Under the pieces are notes generated by a model. The model had not been told where the DNA came from, searched no databases, and saw only the letters and a list, made by a program, of their open reading frames with translations. Below, piece by piece: positions 12,815 through 20,067 of a stretch of 27,039 nucleotides of DNA. The DNA is from Planctomycetota bacterium (GTDB lineage: Bacteria; Planctomycetota; Planctomycetia; Pirellulales; Thermoguttaceae). Positions within the stretch are counted from its first letter, which is position 1, and each line of letters starts with the position of its first letter. The stretch covers positions 1-27,039 of the forward strand of contig JAHIKV010000018.1 of NCBI GenBank assembly GCA_018897395.1, in the 5' to 3' direction. Position numbers and translations under genes: made by a program.

Positions 12815-12911
12815 AGCCTATCCAAAAACCCTATTGTGGGACAGCCGCCCTCGGCTGTCATAGGCGACTCTGCACAGCCAAGGGCGGCTGTGCTACGTTT
12901 TTGGATAGGCT
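12815..12911. mobile_element. MITE-like element (97 bases) with 15-base perfect terminal inverted repeats
   Basis: AGCCTATCCAAAAAC at 12815-12829 is the exact reverse complement of 12897-12911. Inside, ACAGCCGCCCTCGGCTGT and ACAGCCAAGGGCGGCTGT form a second, nearly perfect inverted pair. CTAA is found at both outer edges and may be a target duplication. No coding capacity. It lies 61 bases upstream of ruvA, in the otherwise gene-free 12644-12972 gap. Confidence 0.8.
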
Positions 12912-12972
12912 CTAAGCCTCCCCGGGGGGCTTAAAGCATTTTCCTTTTCCTCCAACCGCAAAGCATACACCC

Positions 12973-13596
12973 GTGATAACGAAAATCACCGGCCAACTTG
13001 CCGCGCTCCGCGACAACACCTTGACGCTCGGGATCGACGCCTTCGAGCACGAGGTTCTAATTCCCGAGTTCACCCGGCGGCAGTTGCAAGGGGAACTGAA
13101 CCAGACGGTCAGCTTGCACACGATCGAGTACCTCGAAGGCAACCCGATGCAGGGCCGCATGACGCCGCGGCTGGTCGGATTCCTCAGCGAGGCGGAGCGG
13201 GAGTTTTTCGAGCTGTTCTGCGAGGTCGACGGAGTGGGCGTGAAAAAGGCGCTCCGCGCGATGGTCCGGCCGGTTAAGGAGGTGGCCACGGCCATCGAGG
13301 AGCAAGACGCCAAGACGCTATCGAGCCTGCCGGGGATCGGCCCGGCGATGGCCGAGCGGATCATCGCCAAGCTGCGGCGCAAGGTGCCCAAGTTCGCGCT
13401 GATGGTCGATCGACGGCAGCAGCGCGAGACGGAAGTCGAACCGGACGTGATCTCCGAAACCTTCCAGTTACTCCGCGGCCTGGGCCATTCGGAGAGCGAC
13501 GCCAGGCGGCTGCTCGACGCGGCCCTCGGCTCGAAGAAAAAGTTCAAGGACGTGCAGAGTCTGATCGAGGCGATCTATCAGCAGAGCCAGAAATAG
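12973..13596 (+). CDS. ruvA: Holliday junction DNA helicase subunit RuvA
   Basis: RuvA binds four-way junctions as a tetramer and loads RuvB for branch migration. The gene starts with GTG (MITKITGQLAAL). The N-terminal OB-fold domain is recognisable but divergent. Two helix-hairpin-helix motifs follow: FCEVDGVGVKKALRAM (about residues 83-98) and LSSLPGIGPAMAERIIAKL (about 115-133). The C-terminal RuvB-binding domain is present, with ETFQLLRGLGHSESDARRLLDAAL. At 207 residues it is of normal size. ruvB and ruvC are not adjacent, so it stands alone. An MITE-like element lies directly upstream and may affect its promoter. Confidence 0.93.
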   Translation: MITKITGQLAALRDNTLTLGIDAFEHEVLIPEFTRRQLQGELNQTVSLHTIEYLEGNPMQGRMTPRLVGFLSEAEREFFELFCEVDGVGVKKALRAMVRPVKEVATAIEEQDAKTLSSLPGIGPAMAERIIAKLRRKVPKFALMVDRRQQRETEVEPDVISETFQLLRGLGHSESDARRLLDAALGSKKKFKDVQSLIEAIYQQSQK

Positions 13597-13665
13597 GGCG
13601 GAGGGCGGAGGGCGGAAGGCGGAGGGAGGAGGGAGGAGAGAGGAGGGCGGAGGGAGGAGGGGGGA
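13596..13665. repeat. G-rich 7-base tandem tract (GGGCGGA/GGGAGGA)10
   Basis: Ten units of GGGCGGA, AGGCGGA, GGGAGGA or GAGAGGA begin at the last base of the ruvA stop codon. An inverted tract of the same unit lies at 14035-14080, so the pair brackets the four-helix-bundle gene. Confidence 0.9.
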
Positions 13666-13671
13666 AGGAAG

Positions 13672-14025
13672 TCACAGTCGCTTTTTTGCTGTCTTGATGG
13701 CGGCAATTGTCATCCGCAATAACTCGTCGGCTTCTTGACGCAACTCGGCCATTCTGGATTCGGACACGATTGCCGATTCCACAAGAAGTTCCAGCCAAAG
13801 AAGCGTTTCATCCAATTCTTGCTCGATAATGCCCAGTTTGGAAATGAGTTCCGCATCGGATCGCGCACGAGATGCCTCCCGGTAATTAGCGGCAACGCTA
13901 GTTCCGGCACGCAGGACTTGTTTTCCTAATACTTGCGCCTCAGTTGATTTCGGGAGCCGGCAATACATGCGGATAATTCGTAGCGCGAAGGCTTTTGTTC
14001 GATCGCGCAAACCATAATCTTTCAC
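13672..14025 (-). CDS. Four-helix bundle protein (23S rRNA intervening-sequence / S23 family)
   Basis: A 117-residue protein with the signature of the IVP-type four-helix bundle: LRDRTKAFALRIIRMYCRLP, then LGKQVLRAGTSVAANYREASRARSDAELISKLGIIEQELDET split across helices 2 and 3, and LLWLELLVES. These proteins were first noted inside 23S rRNA intervening sequences. Stand-alone copies are common in planctomycetes, cyanobacteria and Bacteroidetes, and they form pentamers of unknown function; a similar bundle acts as avd beside diversity-generating reverse transcriptases. No reverse transcriptase or variable repeat is visible here. The gene is flanked on both sides by inverted 7-base tracts. Confidence 0.92.
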   Translation of the reverse strand: MKDYGLRDRTKAFALRIIRMYCRLPKSTEAQVLGKQVLRAGTSVAANYREASRARSDAELISKLGIIEQELDETLLWLELLVESAIVSESRMAELRQEADELLRMTIAAIKTAKKRL

Positions 14026-14034
14026 GATAATTCC

Positions 14035-14080
14035 TCCGCCCTCCGCCCTCCGCCCTCCGCCTTCCGCCCTCCGCCCCTCC
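14035..14080. repeat. 7-base tandem tract (TCCGCCC)6, inverted partner of 13596-13665
   Basis: Units read TCCGCCC with a TCCGCCT variant and a degenerate CTCCTCA end. The tract is the reverse complement of the GGGCGGA tract on the far side of the four-helix-bundle gene and abuts the stop codon of the next gene (14081). Confidence 0.9.
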
Positions 14081-16294
14081 TCACTCCGCCTCCTTGCTCA
14101 GGGTGAACCCCTTGAGGAACCAGCCGTCCTTTTCGCTGGAGATCTGCATTCCGGCCGGTCCGAGATAGCGGCGGACGACCTGGTACTCGGGCAGTTGGCT
14201 GCCGTCGATCTTCTGCGCCCGGGGCGTCCCCTTCTTTCCCTCGCCGAACAGGACGTTCAACATTCGGGCCAGCATGGTCTCGCCCTCGGGCATCTTGTTC
14301 TGGCGAATCAGCTCGTAGGTCGGGCGATACTCCTCGTCGGTCCGCGAGAAGAAGCGGAAACACTTTTCTTTCGGCTCGAACTTTTCGATCTCCGCCGTGA
14401 CCAATTGATAATCGACGTCGTCCCTGAGCAAGCCCGGCTCCTTCTCCGGAGCGATCACCTTCAACAGAAAGTCGATGTGCGAGGCGACGAACAGGTGCCC
14501 CTTGCAGACGGTCACGGCGGCGTGGGGGAGCAAGGGTTTCGGTTCATCGTCCTCCCACGGATCGAACTCCTTTTTCGGCGGACGGGCAGGCGCGATGGGA
14601 GGGGGGGCTCCAAACCCAAAGTCAACCTCGGGGGCCTTGATTTCCGGCGATTCCTCCCCGACGACCTCCCAAATGACGTGTCCGTCTTTCTCGCGCCGCT
14701 TGACCGTGCAATCGTCCTTCAGCAGTTTTTCGATGGCCTTTGCCACCGCCTCGGCGTCGGTTACTTCGATGGCGAACAGCAGCCGCTCGCTGGTGGTGGT
14801 GATCGGCAACCGGTAGTCGGTCAACATGCTCACCCGCTGGCCGAGGTGCTTTATCAGGTCCTCGCGCAGATCGACTTGCGGCCCGTCGGGGTCCAGCTTG
14901 AGACTCTGCTTCGTCTCTTCCCAGACGCCCTTCGCGCCCTGACCGAACAACTCGTTAAACAACGGCCCGAAGTTGTCGAAGGCGTTGAGGATGTCGAAGT
15001 ACAAGGTGGTGTACGTGGCGATGTCGCGCGGCACCCAGTCCTGGGGCGTGAATTCGCTCCGGTTGGGCAGGACCAGCATCTTCATCGACTTCTCGTACGG
15101 CTTGGGCGCGTAAACCGCCGTGCGGTGGATCAACTCATATCCCTCGGAGGAGAAGTCGGCCAATCCGCCCAGCCCTTGAATGGCCCCGACGCCCTGGTTC
15201 CGCATTACCTCGAGGATGCTCTTTCCCTTGCGGCGGCGGTTTGCGGGCGTGGCGGCGCGGGCGGCCTCGGCGTATCCCAACGGACTGAGGAACCAACGCA
15301 TCTGCGGCGCGATCTCGTCGTAGTCCATCGCGCAGCGCTCCATCACTATTCGGAACGGCTTCAGATCGGCCAAGCTGTCGTCGGTATCCCCCGTCTTCCG
15401 GCCCAAAATGCCCTTTAGAACCTCCAGATCGTCGGCCACGACCAGCAGGTTGCCCGTCAGACAGTAGAACGCCTGCCGGGCCGAGGATTTTTCCGCGACG
15501 AGACCGGCGTCGGCGTCGGCTTCCTCCGTGTCGCTCTTCTCGACCGCCGCCGGCTCGTCCGCGGCCGCGTCATCGGTCAGTATTTCGCTGGTGGTTTCGG
15601 CCGAATCGTCGCCGCCGGCCGCGGGCTTGTCGTTTGCCGGTCCATCGCTAGCCGAATCGCCCGGCGCTAGACCTCTGCTTGCGTCCCCGGCCGAATCGCC
15701 CTCGGCCGAATCGCCCTCGGCCGGCGCTTTGTCTGCGCCGTCATGCAAATTGCTCTTTTCCGCCTCTTTTTCCTCCTCCGGCTCTGGCAGGTCGAACTGG
15801 ATCACCACGTCCGGGCAGCCCTCGATCTTCAACTCGCTCCGCTTGGCCCCTCGTTTCAACTGGTTTTTGGTGACCTTTTCGAGCAGTTTTTGTGCCTGGG
15901 GCAGCTTTCCGGTGACGTCCATGACGATAGCCAGGGCGGCTTTTCCCGACTCTGGGGCAATCAGGCCGATCCCCACGTCCCCACCCGGCACCCCCTCCAT
16001 GTCCTTCAGCGTAAGCCCCAACCGCTCGTGAACGCCCGACCATCGATCCTCGAACTGACGCCGCACGTCCTTGGTGAACGGTTCCATCACCGGATCGGCC
16101 ATCAAATGGCCGAGTTGGGTCTTATTCCAGTGTTCATTCAACTTCTCGACGCTGGAGACGGCGAAAAAACCCTGCGTGGTATTGGGCAGCAGCCTCTCGC
16201 TGGGGCGGATTTCCTCGGCAAACAGCTCGCCCACGCCCGCATACAGCAACACACATCCAATCCAACAACACGCGAAGGTCCGGAAACGGGGCAC
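14081..16294 (-). CDS. Large secreted planctomycete protein of unknown function
   Basis: A 737-residue protein is read from GTG at 16294, with AAGGAG 7 bases upstream. An ATG at 16299 lies too close to that site and in another frame. Residues 1-26 are a signal peptide (hydrophobic CCWIGCVLLYAGVGELFA, then EE). The mature protein starts RPSERLLPNTTQGFFAVSSVEKL, resembling DUF3352-like planctomycete exported proteins that open with 'lpadT.gy..v.d'. Residues about 180-270 are an acidic, Ala/Asp/Glu/Ser-rich linker containing a small tandem duplication (EGDSAEGDSA). Two globular halves flank it, the second with a proline-rich insert (APPPIAPARPPKKEFDPW). No catalytic motif is visible. It probably acts in the periplasm. 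Confidence 0.85.
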   Translation of the reverse strand: MPRFRTFACCWIGCVLLYAGVGELFAEEIRPSERLLPNTTQGFFAVSSVEKLNEHWNKTQLGHLMADPVMEPFTKDVRRQFEDRWSGVHERLGLTLKDMEGVPGGDVGIGLIAPESGKAALAIVMDVTGKLPQAQKLLEKVTKNQLKRGAKRSELKIEGCPDVVIQFDLPEPEEEKEAEKSNLHDGADKAPAEGDSAEGDSAGDASRGLAPGDSASDGPANDKPAAGGDDSAETTSEILTDDAAADEPAAVEKSDTEEADADAGLVAEKSSARQAFYCLTGNLLVVADDLEVLKGILGRKTGDTDDSLADLKPFRIVMERCAMDYDEIAPQMRWFLSPLGYAEAARAATPANRRRKGKSILEVMRNQGVGAIQGLGGLADFSSEGYELIHRTAVYAPKPYEKSMKMLVLPNRSEFTPQDWVPRDIATYTTLYFDILNAFDNFGPLFNELFGQGAKGVWEETKQSLKLDPDGPQVDLREDLIKHLGQRVSMLTDYRLPITTTSERLLFAIEVTDAEAVAKAIEKLLKDDCTVKRREKDGHVIWEVVGEESPEIKAPEVDFGFGAPPPIAPARPPKKEFDPWEDDEPKPLLPHAAVTVCKGHLFVASHIDFLLKVIAPEKEPGLLRDDVDYQLVTAEIEKFEPKEKCFRFFSRTDEEYRPTYELIRQNKMPEGETMLARMLNVLFGEGKKGTPRAQKIDGSQLPEYQVVRRYLGPAGMQISSEKDGWFLKGFTLSKEAE

Positions 16295-16523
16295 AGCATG
16301 GCTCCTTGTGTTCTGATCGATAACTAAGCGCGCGGCTACACAATCTCCCTAATCGGAAAAGTCGGGCGCGAACATCAGAGTTTAGTCGGAGGGGCCAACT
16401 TTCGCTAGTGCGGCTGAGAAAACTGGTAAGATAAGACCGGCCAGTTAAGAAACAAACCGACGGAAGCCGCACCAAGGGCCGGCCATCACCCCAAACAGCC
16501 CATTCCGCCTCGTTTGTTGATTT
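16295..16523. other. Gene-free upstream region of the large secreted protein
   Basis: These bases form the left part of the 533-base gap up to 16828. They precede the GTG start of the large secreted protein and presumably hold its promoter on the minus strand. A TTGTTT and TATCTT pair spaced 16 bases apart lies near 16430-16460 but is weak. I see no open frame with coding character. Confidence 0.35.
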
Positions 16524-16659
16524 AGAACGTGTTTTAAAATCATTTATTTAGCCCGCCGTGAATACACGGCGGGCCGGATTGATCGTGAAAAACCGCTTGC
16601 CCCGGGTGTATTCACCCGGGGCTAAATACGGATATTTCAATCTCCAAAAACACGTTTTC
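16524..16659. mobile_element. Second MITE-like element, inverted copy of 5763-5890
   Basis: The ends are AGAACGTGTTTTAAAATC and CCAAAAACACGTTTTC. The interior has the same two hairpins as the first copy in reverse order (CCCGCCGTG first, then CCCCGGGTG) and the same GGATATTTCAAT segment. Orientation is opposite to the copy upstream of mutM. No open reading frame. Confidence 0.8.
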
Positions 16660-16690
16660 AGGAGTCAGGGGTAAATCATGTCCGTTTAGT

Positions 16691-16810
16691 CCGGATTATT
16701 CATAAGGGTGCCGTGCGGCAAGCGCAGCTTGCCCGTGGCGTGACATCGGGAAACACGGGTAAGCTGCGCTTACCCATGCCGCCCGATTCCAGGCTTTAGG
16801 AATAATCCGG
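16691..16810. repeat. 120-base inverted repeat with CCGGATTATTC ends
   Basis: CCGGATTATTC at 16691-16701 is the exact reverse complement of the right end at 16800-16810. Inner arms containing GCAAGCGCAGCTTGCCCGTG pair with CACGGGTAAGCTGCGCTTAC. It ends 17 bases before the stop of the alpha/beta hydrolase gene on the minus strand. The left part of the same element flanks the MITE at 5749-5914. Confidence 0.75.
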
Positions 16811-16827
16811 GCTAAGGGCCGCCCAAA

Positions 16828-17616
16828 TTAATCGAGATCGCGGGACCACTCGGCCTCGAACGGGACGGCGGAGGCGTCGGAGGGAGCGATCTGCTCGATG
16901 ATCCAGCGATCGACGTCGGCGAGCATCTGCGGCATCAACTCGTGGCCGCACGGATATTGCCGCAACGTGACCGACAGGCCCGCCGCGTGAATCAGCCGCA
17001 GATCGGCGCAGACCTGAGCGGCGGTGTATTGTTTGCTGACGCGGCCTGTGGCGAGAAAGAGCCCCAATTGACGCGCCGCGACCAGGTTGCCGAACGGTTT
17101 GCGGTCGGTGGGAAACGCGCCGCAGAGCGAGATCACACCGGCGAAGCGGCTCGGATGGCCCAAGGCGATCCGCATCCCCATCGTGCCGCCGCGATCGAAG
17201 CCGGCCAAAAAGACCCGATCCGGGGCGACGTGGAACCTGCGGGCGGCCAACTCCACGCACTCGAACACACGCTGCTCGGCGTGTTGGATGTGGTCTTCGG
17301 TCTGCAACCATCCGAAGCATTCGTGCCGGCCGGCGTTTTCGTCGGGCAAAGCGATCCCGCGCGGCGCCGCGGCCACGTAATTCCTCATGCTCACCAGCGG
17401 CATGACCCGCTGCAACTGACGCTCGTCGCAGCCGCAACCGTGCAGCCACACGATCAGCGGGTATGCGTACTTAGGCTCATAGTGCATGGGCCCGAAAAAA
17501 GCATGGGGAAAATCGAGCACGCGGGCGGAAAACGACGCCGCTTCGACCGCCAGCGCGTCGTCATAGTTGATCGGCGAAAACGAATATGGCTCGGCGGAAC
17601 AACGTGTCCGTGGCAT
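16828..17616 (-). CDS. Alpha/beta hydrolase of the phospholipase/carboxylesterase type, catalytic residues replaced
   Basis: A 262-residue protein resembling the esterase-D/phospholipase (Abhydrolase_2) group. IVWLHGCGCDERQL holds the oxyanion His-Gly, followed by AAAPRGIA, then VFLAGFDRGGTMGMRIAL, GVISLCGAFP and YPCGHELMPQMLADVDRWI with His225. The nucleophile elbow is GFDRGG at 139-144: Asp141 stands where this group has Ser (GFSQGG). The region that should carry the catalytic Asp (HGxxDxxVP) reads ATGRVSKQYT at 189-198. Two of three triad residues are therefore changed. Either it is a non-catalytic binding protein or it uses Asp as a nucleophile, as haloalkane dehalogenases do. No signal peptide is seen. 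It is alone on its strand, with HD-domain dNTPase upstream after 282 bases. Confidence 0.85.
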   Translation of the reverse strand: MPRTRCSAEPYSFSPINYDDALAVEAASFSARVLDFPHAFFGPMHYEPKYAYPLIVWLHGCGCDERQLQRVMPLVSMRNYVAAAPRGIALPDENAGRHECFGWLQTEDHIQHAEQRVFECVELAARRFHVAPDRVFLAGFDRGGTMGMRIALGHPSRFAGVISLCGAFPTDRKPFGNLVAARQLGLFLATGRVSKQYTAAQVCADLRLIHAAGLSVTLRQYPCGHELMPQMLADVDRWIIEQIAPSDASAVPFEAEWSRDLD

Positions 17617-17800
17617 GTCGGATGGGCCTTCCCGTGTTTATGATTAGTAGATGAGGGATAATGATGCTGCGCCGGGAGTTCCTGAACAACGGAACTCTAA
17701 CGTATCGGGCCAACCCCTGTCAATCGCAGACGGCGCATGTATTGGAGAAACTTTCGCGTGTCGCCGCCGGCAGGCCCCAATTATTATTGGCGGCGTTGAC

Positions 17801-17831
17801 AAAAAAAACCCGGCCCCCATTCAGCAGGGTT
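17801..17831 (-). terminator. Possible rho-independent terminator of the HD-domain gene
   Basis: On the minus strand AACCC and GGGTT flank a G-rich loop and are followed by eight T residues (plus-strand A-run 17801-17808). It lies 68 bases after the HD gene stop. The stem is short (5 pairs), so support is moderate. A second small hairpin (GGCGTCT/AGACGCC) sits at 17838-17853. Confidence 0.4.
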
Positions 17832-17898
17832 GGAGGAGGCGTCTCCAGACGCCGATGGGAGGGATGCAGAACGCCGCAATCGGCGACTGGAGTCGCCC

Positions 17899-19296
17899 CT
17901 ACATATTTGTCGCGTCGTCCGCGCCGCCGGCGCCGGTCAGTCGATCGAGCGCGGCGGCCAACTCAATATTATGTCGATCGTCCAGGGCGTAAATGCGGCA
18001 GATACGGAAGCTGATGGCAATGCGACGAAACAACATGCGTTGATCGAGGTCGTGGATTGAACCCGTGGCGGGGTCGAGGAGGAAGTTTTGGCCCGACGCC
18101 GGGGTATGGGCGCCGGGACGGTGAACGTGCCGGGCGGTGTCCACCCGCAATGGCAAGTCCTTCAACTCGGGCGGCAGTTCCGCCCGCACCGCCGCCTCGA
18201 ACGCGGCGACGTTGCTCAGCACGCTCCCTTGCTCCGCTTCGCCCGGGGCGAAAAACACCGTCCGCTCGCAGGCCATCTTCCATCGCAGCCGCCGGGCAAG
18301 GAATTCCCGCCAGCGGCCGCCCAACTCGCGCAACTCGGGATCGGAACTCTCCGGCCAGCGGGCAACCTCCATCAACAGCGACCACTCGGTCAGACGTTGG
18401 TATTGATCGAGGTGTTGCCGAGGATCGCCGGGAAACAGCCGCCGCTTGCCGTCTTGGAACAACTCTTGAAGTTCGAGGTCGATCGCCCGCACCGTGCGGT
18501 GAAAATATATCGCCCGAAAAAGCTCCGCGCGGACCGAGATGAAACGGACCAGCGCCGAGAGGCCCCGCTCGTGGATGGTCAAGCCTTTTTCCGTGAACGC
18601 GCTGTAGTGGAGCAGCCGGTCGAGGTCGAACGCCCGAGCACTGTAGCCCGACATGTAGGCGTCGCGGAGGACGAAATCCATGTTGTCGACGGTGTACAGC
18701 CCGCTGAACAGGGCGCGTAGAAACCGCAGCCATCGCGGCCCGTCGTCGGAGGCGCCTACGGGCCGCGTCATCAGGAAGACAATCTGTTCGGGGTCGAGCG
18801 TTTCGCCGTCTTCCAGCCGCGAGTTCGGATTGCGGCGGACGCGGCGGATCGGTTCGGCGAACTCGCGGCGGATGATCTCGCCGCCAAGCAGTTCGTGATT
18901 CAAGCCGTAGTCGGCCAGGAAATGCCGGTCGAAAAAGTGTCCGAACGGCCCGTGTCCCACGTCGTGCAACAGCGCGGCCATCCGCATCAACGACTCGACG
19001 TATCCGCGGCCGGGCGCCTCTGGGCAGACCTCGCGCAGGCTGTCGTAGAGTTCGGCCACGGCCCGGCTTGCCAGATGCATTGCCCCGAGCACGTGTTGGA
19101 AACGGGTATGCTCGGCCGTGGGAAAGACCCACCAGGCGGTCTGCAATTGGTGTATCTGCCGCAGCCGCTGGAGCCACGGATGGTCGATGATCTCTCGTTC
19201 GGAGACCTCCCCGTCCGGCAGCCCGGCCGGCGACGTGAAAGGGATATAGCCGTGGATCGGATCGTGGCTGAGGCTTTCGCTCTGGAAGTCGCGCAT
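17899..19296 (-). CDS. HD-domain dNTP triphosphohydrolase (SAMHD1-like, COG1078)
   Basis: A 465-residue protein. The N-terminus SHDPIHGYIPFT and the DHPWLQRLRQIHQL segment are typical of SAMHD1/YdhJ-like hydrolases. Metal ligands are visible: His68 in HTRFQHVLGAMHLA, His111-Asp112 in ALLHDVGHGPFGH, and Asp204/Asp207 in YTVDNMDFVLRDAYMSG. Family members remove triphosphate from dNTPs and may limit nucleotide pools, sometimes as an antiphage function. Length agrees with the family. The C-terminal 200 residues are helical and less conserved. An upstream gene on the same strand survives only as a short tail (19342-19398), so the HD gene may have lost its operon leader. Confidence 0.92.
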   Translation of the reverse strand: MRDFQSESLSHDPIHGYIPFTSPAGLPDGEVSEREIIDHPWLQRLRQIHQLQTAWWVFPTAEHTRFQHVLGAMHLASRAVAELYDSLREVCPEAPGRGYVESLMRMAALLHDVGHGPFGHFFDRHFLADYGLNHELLGGEIIRREFAEPIRRVRRNPNSRLEDGETLDPEQIVFLMTRPVGASDDGPRWLRFLRALFSGLYTVDNMDFVLRDAYMSGYSARAFDLDRLLHYSAFTEKGLTIHERGLSALVRFISVRAELFRAIYFHRTVRAIDLELQELFQDGKRRLFPGDPRQHLDQYQRLTEWSLLMEVARWPESSDPELRELGGRWREFLARRLRWKMACERTVFFAPGEAEQGSVLSNVAAFEAAVRAELPPELKDLPLRVDTARHVHRPGAHTPASGQNFLLDPATGSIHDLDQRMLFRRIAISFRICRIYALDDRHNIELAAALDRLTGAGGADDATNM

Positions 19297-19341
19297 GTGG
19301 CCCTCGGGGAATATGCCGCCCTTGTCTCGATAGACGGCATC

Positions 19342-19398
19342 CTACTCCCAGCCGGCGTACTCTTTCAAGCCCTGGGACAGGTGCCGATATAGTTGGTA
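19342..19398 (-). pseudogene. Possible C-terminal stub of an unknown gene
   Basis: Eighteen residues (YQLYRHLSQGLKEYAGWE) and a TAG stop are read on the minus strand, 45 bases upstream of the HD gene. Their amphipathic helical character looks protein-like. The frame has no start and runs directly into the REP palindrome at 19401. It may be the tail of a gene cut by the RAYT block. The peptide is too short to identify. Confidence 0.3.
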
Positions 19399-19400
19399 AT

Positions 19401-19433
19401 ATGTTGGGGTGGCAGTTGCACTGCCACCCCCTT
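19401..19433. repeat. REP palindrome A, left of the RAYT gene
   Basis: The core is GGGGTGGCAG, loop TTGCA, CTGCCACCCC (19406-19430), preceded by ATGTT and followed by CTT. A 33-base stretch is identical to copy B at 20019-20051. It ends 17 bases before the transposase start codon. Confidence 0.9.
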
Positions 19434-19450
19434 GGTGAAAGGCCGACATT

Positions 19451-20005
19451 GTGCCACGATCTTACCGCATTGTCCGAGATGGTGGTTATGCTTACTTCGT
19501 CACGTGCTCAGTAGTCAACAAGCTGCCGCTATTGAAAAAGCCGATCTACCGTCAAATCATTCTCGACAGCTTGGCATACCTCCGAGAGCACAAGGCGACC
19601 CAACTGAACGCGTTCGTTGTCATGTCTACGCACTTGCACGCGGTTCTCTGGCCTCAGAATGGTATTGACATGTCGGATGTCTTGCGGGATTTCAAACGGC
19701 ATACCTCGCGTACCATCTCTCGCGAGGCTACCAAACAGGGGCATGATTACCACTTGCAGGTCTTCGCCGCCGCGAGATCAACCTTCCGTAGCGAACGGGC
19801 CGAGTACCAAGTGTGGCAAGAAGGCTCGCACCCAGAGGCGATTTATGATGACGACTTCGCTCGGCAGAAAATCGAGTACATCCACAACAATCCCGTGAAG
19901 GCTGGACTTGTAAGCAAGGCAGAATATTGGCCGTATTCGAGCGCACGGGCGTATCTCTTGCGAGAGCCGACGTATCCGCCTACGGACATCATGGACTTGC
20001 GGTGA
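19451..20005 (+). CDS. REP-associated tyrosine transposase (RAYT, Y1_Tnp family)
   Basis: A 184-residue single-strand HUH transposase starting with GTG. The opening RIVRDGGYAYFVTCSVVNK is typical of the family. The HUH motif is His61-Leu62-His63 in AFVVMSTHLHAVL. The catalytic tyrosine is Tyr143 in the C-terminal signature QKIEYIHNNPVKAGLV, followed by WPYSSARAYL. The protein appears complete. RAYTs are domesticated relatives of IS200/IS605 transposases that recognise and move REP palindromes. Here the gene is flanked closely by palindromes A and B, its likely substrates. GC content is lower than in neighbouring housekeeping genes, consistent with acquisition. Confidence 0.95.
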   Translation: MPRSYRIVRDGGYAYFVTCSVVNKLPLLKKPIYRQIILDSLAYLREHKATQLNAFVVMSTHLHAVLWPQNGIDMSDVLRDFKRHTSRTISREATKQGHDYHLQVFAAARSTFRSERAEYQVWQEGSHPEAIYDDDFARQKIEYIHNNPVKAGLVSKAEYWPYSSARAYLLREPTYPPTDIMDLR

Positions 20006-20018
20006 AGCCTGGATTACG

Positions 20019-20051
20019 ATGTTGGGGTGGCAGTTGCACTGCCACCCCCTT
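20019..20051. repeat. REP palindrome B, between RAYT and the nuclease gene
   Basis: Identical over 33 bases to copy A and in the same orientation; palindromic core at 20024-20048. It ends 16 bases before the ATG of the nuclease gene, the same spacing (within a base) as copy A to the transposase start. Confidence 0.9.
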
Positions 20052-20067
20052 AACCGAAGCAACCACT

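Noticed and set aside
13672..14025. Diversity-generating retroelement accessory gene (avd)
   Set aside because: The protein is of the general four-helix-bundle type, but no reverse transcriptase or template/variable repeat is nearby.
19927..20067. Longer start for the EVE/nuclease protein
   Set aside because: The extension overlaps the transposase C-terminus in another frame and crosses the REP palindrome.
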